Assembly (NCBI GenBank): GCA_964036295.1
Contig: OZ038471.1
Location: forward strand, 15,345,184-15,409,183
Length of the DNA: 64,000 nucleotides
DNA from: Plumapathes pennacea
Taxonomy: Eukaryota; Cnidaria; Anthozoa; Antipatharia; Myriopathidae
Direction of reading: 5' to 3'
Shown here: in pieces, positions 13,301 through 23,200 of the stretch
Layout of the letters: every line of letters begins with the position of its first letter
Position numbering within the stretch: the stretch's first letter is position 1
The notes under the pieces: model-generated
What the model saw: the letters and a program-made list of their open reading frames with translations, nothing else
Database searches by the model: none
Told to the model about the DNA's origin: nothing
Position numbers and translations under genes: made by a program

Positions 13301-16300
13301 TGGGAAAAAAGAGTTTTGACAACATGTATTACGTGTTTATATTTGGCATGTATCATGATGGACTTGCTAGACTTTCAGAGCCGATCAATGCGAAAGTTAA
13401 CACCCCTCCACACCTCGGGCATACCCCGGGCATTTGACCCTCTCCCTTGCCCGGGGAGGCGGGAATTTGATTCTAAATCCCGACCATGGGTGAGGAATTT
13501 GAACCGTTGCCTGAGAGGGGCGGGGAATTTGAACCTTAAGTATTTACTTTTTCTGGTTTCGCAAAATACCCACATGGTTTTCCTGTGTGGAGACGGCTTA
13601 TAATGAACAACAAGCGATTTCATTTTTATAGCTCAACAGCGCTGCGAAATTTCATCTCAACGGCGTTTGAAAGAGAGTCCCGTACTGTACGCATCGATTC
13701 GAAAACATTTGTCCTTGGAAGGGGGGGGGGGGGGGGGGGGGGGAGGGGGTCATTTGACTGCAAAATTTGACACTGGGGTAGGGCATTTAAACACCTTTTT
13801 AGCCCAGGGGGGGGGGGGGGGGGCATTTGACCAAGCCAATCTTCAAAAGTTCAAATGCCCGGGGGTGGGGGGGATGTTGAACTTTCGCATTGATCGGCGC
13901 ATAATACGGACAAAAGAAAGCAGTGCCAATTATACTACCCTAGAATTCCCCTAAGCCTCCCACCAAAGGAACAACAACAACAGTACAAAACAACAAAACA
14001 AAAACAGATTAGCCCCCCACTAAAACAACAAAACATTTAACAAAAAAGGCCCCCCACCAAAAACAACAACAAAAACAAAACAAAAAAAGCCCCTCACCAT
14101 AAACAACCACACAAAAACAAAACAAAAATATGCCCTCATAATCGTAAACACAAAAAATTCCTCCAACACTTCAGGCCCTTCACTGTAACAAATATAAGCA
14201 TGTTTACCTGCGTACGCAATGAAGAGTTACCATCAATCACATAAATGAAAACTTGAAGCACTCCATCCAAACATTCCTCCACAATTTTGTCCAGAGCCTC
14301 GTTTTCACTCATGCCTGGGGCATCTACAAACTCCAAGTGACCATGTTGAAGGAGAGAATTCTTGATACCAACTTCCACTACCCGGTTCACCCATTCTTCA
14401 CTGGATCTCTCTGTGTCTCCGAGAGCGATTTCGGTCTTTGGAATGCTCTTCTTTGTGAATGTTGTGGCCTCACCAATTTTTTGTCCATCCTTGTCCAACA
14501 ACTAGAAAAAACAAAAACAAAAGCAAAATAAGAAAAAACAAAAACAAAAGACAAAAGCAAAAACAAAGTTGTTGACACAAACAAATAAAAAGCAAAATGC
14601 CTGTGGTGTAACTGAATGGGTTCACGAGTGCAATAGAATTCCAAAGTGTGGTGTCAAAATTTTACAAACTTTTCCATTCAAGCTGCTGCAAGAATGTGTG
14701 CAAAATTTCAGATCGCTTGCCCTACTGATAGCAAAGACACAGAACTTTAAAGTTCCAGATAACTCCATACTAAACTCTCCTATTTAGTGTCATGTAGTTC
14801 TAAATCAAAGGAATCATCACCTAATCATGAGAGGGTTTAGTATTGAAGCAATTTGAACTTCAAAAGCCTATATCTCAGCTGTCAATGCCTAAAAGGGCAA
14901 AATTTTTAAGACAGGCCTTAAATTTCCAAAGATTTGGACAGAAAAACTATCTTTGTGATGCCATCACTTTGGCGCTTTATAGGGGCCAAAGTAGCCTTCT
15001 CATAGCCATTTTTGTGGTCACAAGGTGTTGTGATCACAAAATTGGCTGCGAGGAGACAGGGCCCAAGTGAAAATTTATTTTTACCTGCACATAGTTGTTC
15101 TCGCTATACTTCAGACGCACAATCCGTGAGGTACAAGGAACTTCTGCTGTTGGCAAGTAACTCCCCCCAAGAAGCTCATTCAAGAATGAACTCTTTCCGC
15201 TGTTGGTTTGACCCACCACAAGGACAGTGGACTTCTTCTCTAAATTGGCGTCAAGTTGTTGTTCTTCTTTTTCTGTCATAAAGACACTGCTGCCTTCTTT
15301 CTTGCCAGCATCTTCACATTTAAAAGCTTCTTTCAGTGTTTTCAGGAGTGCTTTGGACTCTTTCAGACAGCCCTCAAAGTGTGTAATGTAAGAAGTGAAT
15401 TCTTGAAACTGAACCTCAAATGAGCTGGTAGCTTTGCTCCCTTTAAAAAAGAAGTAAAACAGTGTAAATGCTATGTTTATAATGTTGTAACACTCTTGGC
15501 TATAACAGCTAGTTTACAGGTACAAGTATACCACAGACAGAAAATAAGCAGTCACTTTGGTGCTGGTGAAAACCAGTGACCTGCCGACTGCACCACAAGG
15601 ACATTACCGACAGAACAGGATCTCCTTGGTAAAGCCAATGATCCTCACTAGCACATAAGCATAAGCACAAGCATAAGCATAAGAATAAGAGAGCGACAGT
15701 GGTGACATACTGCAAGCATACGGATCAAACACATCTGTTCCTTAATGCTTTATGCTTATGTCGCCACTGTCACTCTCTTATCCTCACACTTATACTTGTG
15801 CTTATGCTTATGCGCTAGTGAGCACCAGGCTTAAGTGACTGCAAATATTAGCTCATACCTCCCTATAGAGGGTTTTTGCACTGATGTGGCCATGTTGGAT
15901 GGCAGATGGCAGAAACAATAGAATTTAATTCCTCTGGGAAAGAAATGCTATTGTTATGGAAACATATTTAATTGTTCCTGCCATCCAACATGGCTGCCTT
16001 GCAAACCCTCTATTGGAAAGATTCTTGCAATAATCATTATAATATTTGTTAAGCATTCAACCTTACAGGTGATCTGTCAGTAAAGTTCTATCAACCAAAT
16101 GTTTTAATATGTAAAGTACACCCAGTGTTAATGGCTGCATTGAACATGAGAGTGCTTCTAGGATGACTGTTGAAAACCAAAACCAAAGCAATCACAGAGC
16201 CAATCAATGAGATGAGCAAAAACACTGCCAACTCAGAACGACATCAGCAAGCTGGGTCGAGACAGGCAGTGTGTTCAAGGAGACTTAAATTATATGAAGA

Positions 16301-16869
16301 AGAAGTCTTGGTTCATCCCTTTGTAACTAAAGGAAAAATGCAATTTGAAAAGGCAACTACTCTGATCAGAAGTATCCCTAAAAGGCAGGAAACTGTCATT
16401 CTAAATTTCAGTCCATTGGAATAGAGCATGGCTATGCCTACAATTCAGCACTTTAACAATTAGCCACAACCTCGAAACTTCTCACCGAATTCGGCAGACA
16501 TCCCAACGAATTAATAATATCGTTTTAAAGACATCTGTAAAGCAGATACTCTGAGAATTGACAAAACAGTTCAGTCAGCTTCATCTGGAGCACGAAGCCA
16601 GAGAGGCTTCCGCGTTCCGGCCAGACATACAAAATGCACTGCATCGTAACAGCTCGTTGAGTCTTCACTTCTTTCGACAAAGACAACCGGTACAGACTCT
16701 CTCAATAGTGACTCTCGCGGGAAAAGAAGCTTTAAAAGTGAACGTCTGTTCGTGATTTGCGATCTGCCCGCTCGAATACAAACCCAAACAGGCACGAACA
16801 CTAGCGGCCTGTGACTTGGCGGTACGTTTGCGAAATAAACCGGCTATTGTACTAACCTGCAGATGCCAT
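10390..16869 (-). CDS. DSTYK-like dynamin-type GTPase fused to a degenerate kinase domain (paralogue 2)
   Basis: Six exons on the minus strand: 16857-16869 (only 13 nt, ATGGCATCTGCAG), 15085-15440, 14208-14501, 11872-13292, 11252-11492 and 10390-10824, giving 919 residues in one open frame. GTPase motifs: G1 GQTNSGKS (81-88), G2 in PCTSRIV, G3 DAPG (183-186), G4 NKVD (243-246), a strongly acidic DSDDEEEE insert, G5-like VSSK. The kinase N-lobe keeps a glycine-rich GRGHRG and a lysine in VVAKEL. The catalytic loop is HVDPRITNIL (H766, D768, N773), so Asp and Asn remain but the lysine two residues after Asp is replaced. DFG is absent (VKLNVCK) and the APE region reads VPQE. It is probably a pseudokinase with an active GTPase. 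Compared with its neighbours it has an extra intron splitting the GTPase and a tiny first exon. The first exon is the least certain part. Confidence 0.85.
11600..11860. repeat. Purine-rich low-complexity tract in an intron
   Basis: An A/G-rich run (gaaagg, aaagaaa and similar) immediately downstream, in gene orientation, of the donor at 11871. It keeps a frame open artificially on the minus strand, which would otherwise suggest a Phe-rich tail to the preceding exon. The donor and the in-frame join to 11492 argue that it is intronic. Confidence 0.75.
13380..13898. mobile_element. G-rich MITE-like element with 19-bp terminal inverted repeats
   Basis: The left end gccgatcaatgcgaaagtt (13380-13398) is the exact reverse complement of 13880-13898. 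Inside are repeated 'ggggcatttgacc' and 'ggggaatttgaacc' blocks and long poly-G runs at about 13723-13745 and 13808-13822. It sits in an intron of the paralogue-2 gene. A related copy is at 19749-19945. It has no coding capacity, so it is non-autonomous. The G runs could form quadruplexes. Confidence 0.7.
13960..14135. repeat. A/C-rich low-complexity tract
   Basis: Repeated 'aaaacaacaaaacaaaaac' and 'ccccccac' blocks in the intron between 14208 and 13292 of paralogue 2. No coding content. Confidence 0.7.
15645..15831. mobile_element. Foldback repeat with 'cataagcataag' arms, copy 1
   Basis: The left arm (15645-15708) runs 'tcactagcacataagcata' to 'gcgacagtggtgac'. The right arm (15757-15831) is its imperfect reverse complement, ending 'gcttatgcgctagtga'. 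It is a small foldback in the first intron of paralogue 2. A second copy lies at 25658-25772, and decayed pieces occur near 41820-41890. Confidence 0.7.
15864..16015. mobile_element. Short foldback repeat
   Basis: The left arm contains 'tagagggttt' and 'ccatgttggatggcag'. The right arm contains 'ctgccatccaacatgg' and 'aaaccctcta', its reverse complement. The central part is also palindromic (caatag...ctattg). MITE-like, in the first intron of paralogue 2, directly next to another foldback. Confidence 0.65.
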
Positions 16870-17757
16870 TTCCTTAGTTGAGGACGTTCACAATTTAAGG
16901 GTTTGTCAGAGCCATCTTTTTCTCTCTCTCTACCTCAGTTCCGAGAATCCGTGCGTCACGGTTTAATGATTTCCAGGTAAAACGATGCCAGGTGACGTCA
17001 TTCTTGCAAGGTCTGATACGTGGAATGGGAAAACTGGCATGTTGGAGCAGGGACTCTCTTTAGTGGGATCCGTACGTGAACTGTTGGAAAGGGAAAAAGC
17101 CCTCTTTCACACTTTCTAGACTTCGAAAACAAACGGAATTTTGCTTCGCCGAAAAATCACTACACTTCACATCAGCCGCATCTTTTATTTCAGCTGATTT
17201 CGTTTCTCACTCGTGAGATATCAAGATGAGCACTCGAAGATAAATTTCATATCACCAAGCGTCCATGTACTATTCTGTTTACTTCATAAACTCCGGTGTG
17301 ATACAGGGATTTCCGCCACAAAGAACTGCGAAAACATGCAAAATCATTGCTTGGCTGATATCACTCCAAGTAAAAATATCGTATTTTTACGTGTGTTCAA
17401 ATACGACATTTCTAAGTGGCCGAAATTTCTGTATCACACACAGTTTTTGCAATAAACTTCTCTATTTACTGCAACTTCACTGTGCAGCTACTTTTCTGGG
17501 AGATATCCTTTTACTTGGTTACAATAGTGTATTAAAATATTACGATATCTTTTGTATTCTACAACGGGTTGCAAAAATAGTTAAGACTTAAGTTTTTTTA
17601 CGTCCTTTTATTCGATTTTGGACTTGTTTCTTTCTCTTCTTCCCCCCCCCCCCCCCCCCCCCCCTTCTATTGCAATGTTGTTTAAGCCCCCAAATCTGTC
17701 GCAAAGTATTACAGGTACAACAATGACTGAAAATGATCAGATTGAGCGCACACTTAC

Positions 17758-17983
17758 TTAAAGGTGGTGTTACACTGGTCGATTTGCAACGATGCAATGT
17801 TGCGCTAAAAATCGTTGAGGTGTAACACCCCATTGCGAACGATTTTTCGCGATGTTTGCAGTGCTGCAACGCGTTGCAAGTTTTTGAAAGCGATTCAAAA
17901 ATTTGCAACGCTGTTGCGTGGATTTGGAGCAAATCGGCGTTGCAAATCGTCGTTGCGAATCGACCAGTGTAACACCAGCTTAA
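17758..17983. mobile_element. TTAA-flanked MITE
   Basis: The ends are inverted repeats: 'ttaaaggtggtgttacac' on the left against 'gtgtaacaccagcttaa' on the right, followed inward by 'tggtcgattt' and 'aatcgacca'. TTAA lies at both boundaries, as expected for piggyBac-type target duplication. The interior is rich in 'ttgcaacg' motifs. About 226 bp, no coding capacity. Confidence 0.7.
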
Positions 17984-18288
17984 AGCAAAGGAAATAAACG
18001 GGAAATTTAGCGTTTTTAAAGAACGTCTCAACAATTTTGCAACTCATTGCAGTAGTAGTTTCCGTTCGTAAACAATAATAATAATAACAACAACAGGGAA
18101 AATCTACGCAGGTAGTATTGAAAACCATTTTTATTATAATCAAATAGTGCTGTGGCTATGGTATCTTGTTATCATTTAAATCAAGGATTGATTTGTATAC
18201 TACGCAAAAATGATTTTGAATAAATTCTTGTGACTACCGTGCTACTTTTGTCACTTACTGGTAAGTCCAAATCTGTTTATAGTGCACA

Positions 18289-18428
18289 ACTCCAAGAGTG
18301 ATCAACATCAATTTTCTCCTTCAGCTCCTCACCAGAGATATATCATATAGTAAGGAGAACTTGGCTTTCAGATTACACCACATTATTCATACGTTTTCTT
18401 CTACGTTTTCTGCTTGGGAGTGAAACAC
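18289..18428. repeat. Copy of the 'ccctttcactccc' dispersed repeat
   Basis: Contains the family blocks 'agagtgatcaac', 'caattttctccttcag', 'ccagagatatatcat', 'agtaaggagaacttggct' and the end 'cttgggagtgaaac'. Internally shortened compared with 39246-39443. Confidence 0.7.
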
Positions 18429-18710
18429 TAAAAACATTGCTACTTGTTAAAATCAGAAAATCTATGAATATACTTACTATGAATATATCATTATCATTCA
18501 TAAAAATCCCTACAATCTGATTGGCTGAGAGCAAGGAAGTTAATCGTTAATTTTTTGCTGGTATGAGCGAATGCTGACGAAGGGCTAACGCTCGAATCGT
18601 CAGCCGACGCAGTTAATCTAGTTCTCTTAAGAGCTGGTATCACACTATACACAATCGCTAATTAGCACTGAGTTCAATTAAAATCGTTAAATACATCTTG
18701 AAATTTCAAA

Positions 18711-19260
18711 TGAAACCGCAAGGTGTGATTATTCAAATGATGGCTTTCAACGAGTTCACTCTAACATACAGCGGTACTCACTTTCCAACTCTTGAACTGT
18801 CAATTGAAACCTAAAGGTGTGACCACTCAAATAAAAGTTCTCAATGATTACATTCTAATAGCAGTGTTCACTTCCAACTCCTGAACTGGAAAATGAAACC
18901 TAAATGTGTAACCACTCAAATGAAAGCTCTCAATGAGTACATTCTAATAGCAGTGTTGACTTCCAACTCCTGAACTGGAAAATGAAACCTAAAGGTGTGA
19001 CCACTCAAATAAAAGTTCTCAATGATTACATTCTAATAGCAGTGTTCACTTCCAACTCCTGAACTGGAAAATGAAACCTAAAGGTGTGACCACTCAAATG
19101 AAAGTTCTCAATGAGTACATTCTAATAGCAGTGTTCACTTCCAACTCCTGAACTGGAAAATGAAACCTAAAGGTGTGACCACTCAAATAAAAGTTCTCAA
19201 TGATTACATTCTAATAGCAGTGTTCCTCTCCAACTCTTGAACTGTCAAATGCGAGGCACA
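18711..19260. repeat. 89-bp tandem satellite, about six units
   Basis: The motif 'tgaaacc' followed by 'gtgtgaccactcaaat' recurs at 18805, 18894, 18983, 19072 and 19161, exactly 89 bp apart. A more diverged first unit begins at 18711. Units differ by a few substitutions (aatgattac or aatgagtac; ataaaag or atgaaag), with the variants partly alternating, which hints at a higher-order dimer. Confidence 0.9.
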
Positions 19261-19319
19261 TTCTAATAGCAATGACCGTGTAGTTCTATTTATATCATAG
19301 ATTTTCAGTATATTATATT

Positions 19320-19626
19320 TAACAATTATTCGCCGAAGCGGAGGTGAATAGCGGTGGATATTTGCCCAGCCGTTTCGGCGAGGTAAATATCCACCGCTAT
19401 TCACCGACACTGAGGCGAATCATTGTTTTAGTATATACCACACAAGTTTAATAGCCAACTCCCAAATAGCTATTTTATTTCCGACAAAAATGGGCAAAAA
19501 CTGGGTTCGCGCGCCATTTTGTTTTACCGGAAGCCGCCGGGAGGTGAATAGTACTTGATATTCCGAGATTGAGGAGCCAATCAGAGCGCGCGAAAAGCAC
19601 TATTCACTTGTGTGGTATATACTAAT
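19320..19626. mobile_element. Foldback element insertion (shortened copy)
   Basis: It begins with a palindrome ('ggtgaatagcggtggatatt' pairs with 'aatatccaccgctattcacc'). It continues with an inner part bounded by 19-bp inverted repeats, tagtatataccacacaagt at 19429-19447 and its reverse complement at 19606-19624. A longer copy in opposite orientation is at 50166-50821. The flanks match an uninterrupted sequence at 19949-19980, which defines the insertion limits to within a few bases. Confidence 0.75.
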
Positions 19627-20100
19627 CGGGTATATTTAGCATTTTAATTAATTATTTAGACTAGGTTAGTATAGCATAGTGTCCCAAATTTAATGGTTTG
19701 TCAAGCTAAATAATTGAAACATTTAAAGGCAATATTGTTATTATTTTAGTTTTTTTGCCCCGGGGGTGGGGCATTTGACCACTAAATTCAGCCTTAAACC
19801 GGGGCATTTGAACAGTCATTTTGGCCCCAGGGTGGGGAATTTGACCATCGGAAAATCGAAAAGTTCAAATGCCCGGGGGGTTGCCCGGGGGGTTGCCCGG
19901 GGGGGGGGGGGGGGGATGTGCGAGTTTCGAATTGATCGGTACATTATATCATAGATTTTCAGTACATTATATTCGGGTATATTTAGCATTTTAGTTAATT
20001 ATTTAGACTAGGTTAGTATAGTATAGTATAGTGCCCCCAATTTAATGGTTTGTCAAGCTAAATAATTGAAACATTTAAAGGCAATATTGTTATTATTTTA
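19627..20100. repeat. Direct duplication, 19627-19748 and 19974-20100
   Basis: About 122 bp beginning 'cgggtatatttagcatttta' is repeated with few differences after 347 bp. The G-rich element lies between the two copies. The 5' flank 'tcatagattttcagta' is also duplicated (19297 and 19949), but in the left copy the flank and the rest are split by the foldback insertion. Confidence 0.8.
19749..19945. mobile_element. G-rich element, second copy
   Basis: Shares 'ggggcatttgacc', 'aagttcaaatgcccggggg' and the right end 'gagtttcgaattgatcggt' with the element at 13380-13898. The left terminal repeat is not obvious, so it may be 5'-truncated. It ends in a run of about 16 G. Confidence 0.6.
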
Positions 20101-20224
20101 ACGGTGTTTAGTAATTCATACGTCAACCTTTTGTTTCTTTACACTTTATACGTTTTATCTCCATGCCGACAAAGTCTAAATTTAGTCCTGGTATAACTCC
20201 ATTGTATGCCTGAAGCGTTTCCAT

Positions 20225-23200
20225 TTAAGTTAACTTCATCTTATTTACCAACTCCAAGACTTCGTCGATCTTCAAACTCTCTGGAACTTTCCAGCATTTC
20301 ATCATTAGATCCCAGCATGCATCTGTGGCTTCCGGGGGTCTTTCGGGAACAACGCCATCTTCCACGGCATTTCGCATAGCCGCGTTGGTCAGGTACGGAC
20401 TGAAGGCCTGAGGCCGAGTCTCCCCAGTCCCTTCGCACAGCACCCACAGCAGCATGCCAAAAGCGTAGATGTCGTAAGAACAGTGAGTTATACCCGTGTT
20501 GTAGTTTCTGTACATTTCTGGGGAAATGTGGAATGGACAGCCAAGGCGAGTCTCTTCAAGCGGCCTCTCTGGTATCGCCATGTTGATCTTAGCAGTACCG
20601 TCTGCCATTAACTAGTCAAAAGAAAAAGCGACTAAAAAATTGTGGAAAAATAAAAACAAATTTCCACACAAATGTTCTTCTTTTTCATGACCACTTTCAA
20701 AGCACAGCAAAAAAAAAACTAAGATAAGCACAGAATTACTTCTTGAAAGTCAGTAAAAAGGTAACACTTTCATCAGTGTACACAATACGTCATTTGATTG
20801 GAAGTTATTGGATTCAGTGGACTTGTGGGTAGCTAAAGAACATGCCCATGGTCCATTGCGCGCGCTCGTATATTGCAGTGAGACAATAATCGGTCACTGT
20901 GTGCACGTTTCGTCGCGCTGTAGATCAGTCCTTTAGTCCATTTCTTTTGTACCTAAGTCCGTTCTAATCCAACTCTAATCCGACACCACCTGATTAATCA
21001 AGTTACGAGGCTCGCAAAGACTTATGGGCTCTTTCTTCCCCTTTGTACTTGTTGGGCGCTGATTGGCCGAGAAAACGATGTCCGAGTAACTTAGGGTATA
21101 TTTATATCAGATTTACTTACCAGTACAGTCTCGGGCTTCAGGTCTTGATACACATAACCTACTTTGTGCATGGCCTTCAAACCCTGAGCAACATCAGCTG
21201 CAACTTTCAACCGCTTCTCCAGCGACATCCGTCGGCGTAGAGCAGTGAGCAGGTCTGTTTGAGCTCTCTCCATCACGATATGTAGGACATCGTCATGTGG
21301 CATCAACCAGCCATGTATGTGTAGAAGATTTGGATGAATCCTTCCGTACCTCCCAAAAATGCCCCTACAGGGAACAAGAGCGAGCTGAAAGAGTTGCTAA
21401 TGTTGTTATCTTAACCAATAGACTGCGTAGCAAGCCCCAATTTTCGCGCGGTAAAAATGAAAAATCTTCGTATGCGCAGAAACCTACAAAGATCTTAAAA
21501 AAGAAAAAAAAGTCCGTGTAATGTTATGTGTACAATCTTGGTCAAAAGTATGTGGGACATTATGAAAACTGCTATGTTTTCAACAATCATTACTCCTTTT
21601 ACGAAACTTAACCCTCCCTCCCTCCACAATGTTGCACTTTGAGCACACTGATTCAGCTTTGCATAGGGGGAGGGTTAAAGTGTCATAGTTTTCAGATAAA
21701 AGGCTAAGGGTCCCAACACTTTTGACCAGGACTGTAGGTGTCGGACTTTACAGAAAAAATTTGGGCAGTGTGAACACGTATATTCAAGGCTTCTTTCAAG
21801 CTGCCTGACTCTTTTGGGTTTATAATGAAAGAAACGAAGAAAACAGAGTATTACTAAAATGCACACGGAATTTAAGTTTGGCTTCACTTACCAAGTGTTG
21901 ATAAGATCAACAGAAGTTCTTTTCCAGACTTCGTCCTCGACTTTGCTCTTTTCCACCACTTTCACGACGCTTGGCGCATCATCATGGCTCCAGCGAGGAG
22001 ACAAGCACACGTAAATTTGCGTAGGGCGCGTACAAAGAACAGGATCTCCCAGCTCTGCTGGCCCTTTCTTCATTAGGAACTGCAGTGCGAATCCTTTGAT
22101 TGCAAGTGCTCTCACTTTGGGTGTGTGGACATCCCGCAAGTCCCTTAACTGCGTAGGGGTGATGTCCTTTGAGAGCACATCGACAAATTCTAACAAATTC
22201 AAGAGAGCTTTGCTAAACGTATCATGCATGCTCTCGAAAACGTCTCTGCATTCTTTGATGAGGGCTTCTGATACGTGACGAGAGTCAATTCGGGACAGAA
22301 GAACCTTGACAACTTCTCTTCGGTTTTCTTTATCTTTGATGTCTTGCCCAATTCGACCTTGGCCCGACCCAAAAGGGAGCACTTCGCTCAAGGGACCAGA
22401 AATTTCTCTTCTGAAAGCAACGGTGACAATCTTACCGATCGAGTCAAAGAGATCTTCAAGCACAACCAATAATAGATGATTACCTTGATCTCGAATTTCC
22501 TTGAAGTCGATGTGGTAGCTTTCTTGAAAGATTTGAGAAACAGCTGGGTGCTGAAGTTTCTCAGAAAGACTCATGATCGTCTTGGAAGCATTGGCAAGAG
22601 GGTTGTTCATCGTCTGCAGCAGAGGATCCTTGAGGGCGTTAAACGTTTCACTTAGGATCGTCTCCTTCATGTCTTCTACAAACCGAGCAAAGGGAAGGTT
22701 GAGTTCATACACAGAATACAAGATTTCGAAGGCCACTTCAGGAGAACCTACTTGCATTGTACTTTTTTCTACATCTCCCCTGATGTTCCCTTCACTCGGT
22801 ATCTCGTACTGCTCGGCCTTTCGCATGAAATTCCGCTCCAAGCTACGCAACTTGTTCTCGATAAGCGATTGCATCCCTTGCTGGTTGGCTGCAAGTGTGG
22901 CTAGAGTGTTTTTGAGGGCTGCTTCGGCATTCCAAATTTCCCCGAAGATGTCAGGAATATGTTGCAATCGAATAGACTGCGTTTCCTCCTTCTGCTTGTC
23001 GTGAGCAATATTAACACCAGTGACAAAGCTTTCTTGGAGCACCAGCAGCTTATCAACAGCTCTCTTGGTGTCCTGCTTGATGGCTGCCTCTAACTTTTCC
23101 TTGAGACATTTCTCAAATATTTGGAACATCTGCACGGCTTTATTGTGCTGGTTCTTGTATCTGGCTTCCTTAGTTTCTTTCGCCGACACTGCGTGAAAGT

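Larger units (their letters stand above)
16870..20224. other. Repeat-rich spacer between paralogues 2 and 3
   Basis: It holds the presumed promoter of paralogue 2 (16870 to about 17200), then a poly-C run at 17641-17664, a TTAA-flanked MITE, a 200-bp repeat copy, an 89-bp satellite, a foldback insertion, a local duplication and a G-rich element. No gene is supported. Confidence 0.7.

Noticed and set aside
13626-13954. Gly-rich and Pro-rich frames
   Set aside because: These are products of the poly-G runs inside the G-rich element.
16170-16424. 84-aa plus-strand frame
   Set aside because: Its start shares sequence with a dispersed repeat at 34265-34340, and it lies in an intron on the opposite strand.
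18711-19260. CRISPR-like regular spacing
   Set aside because: Units are contiguous 89-bp repeats without spacers, in animal DNA.
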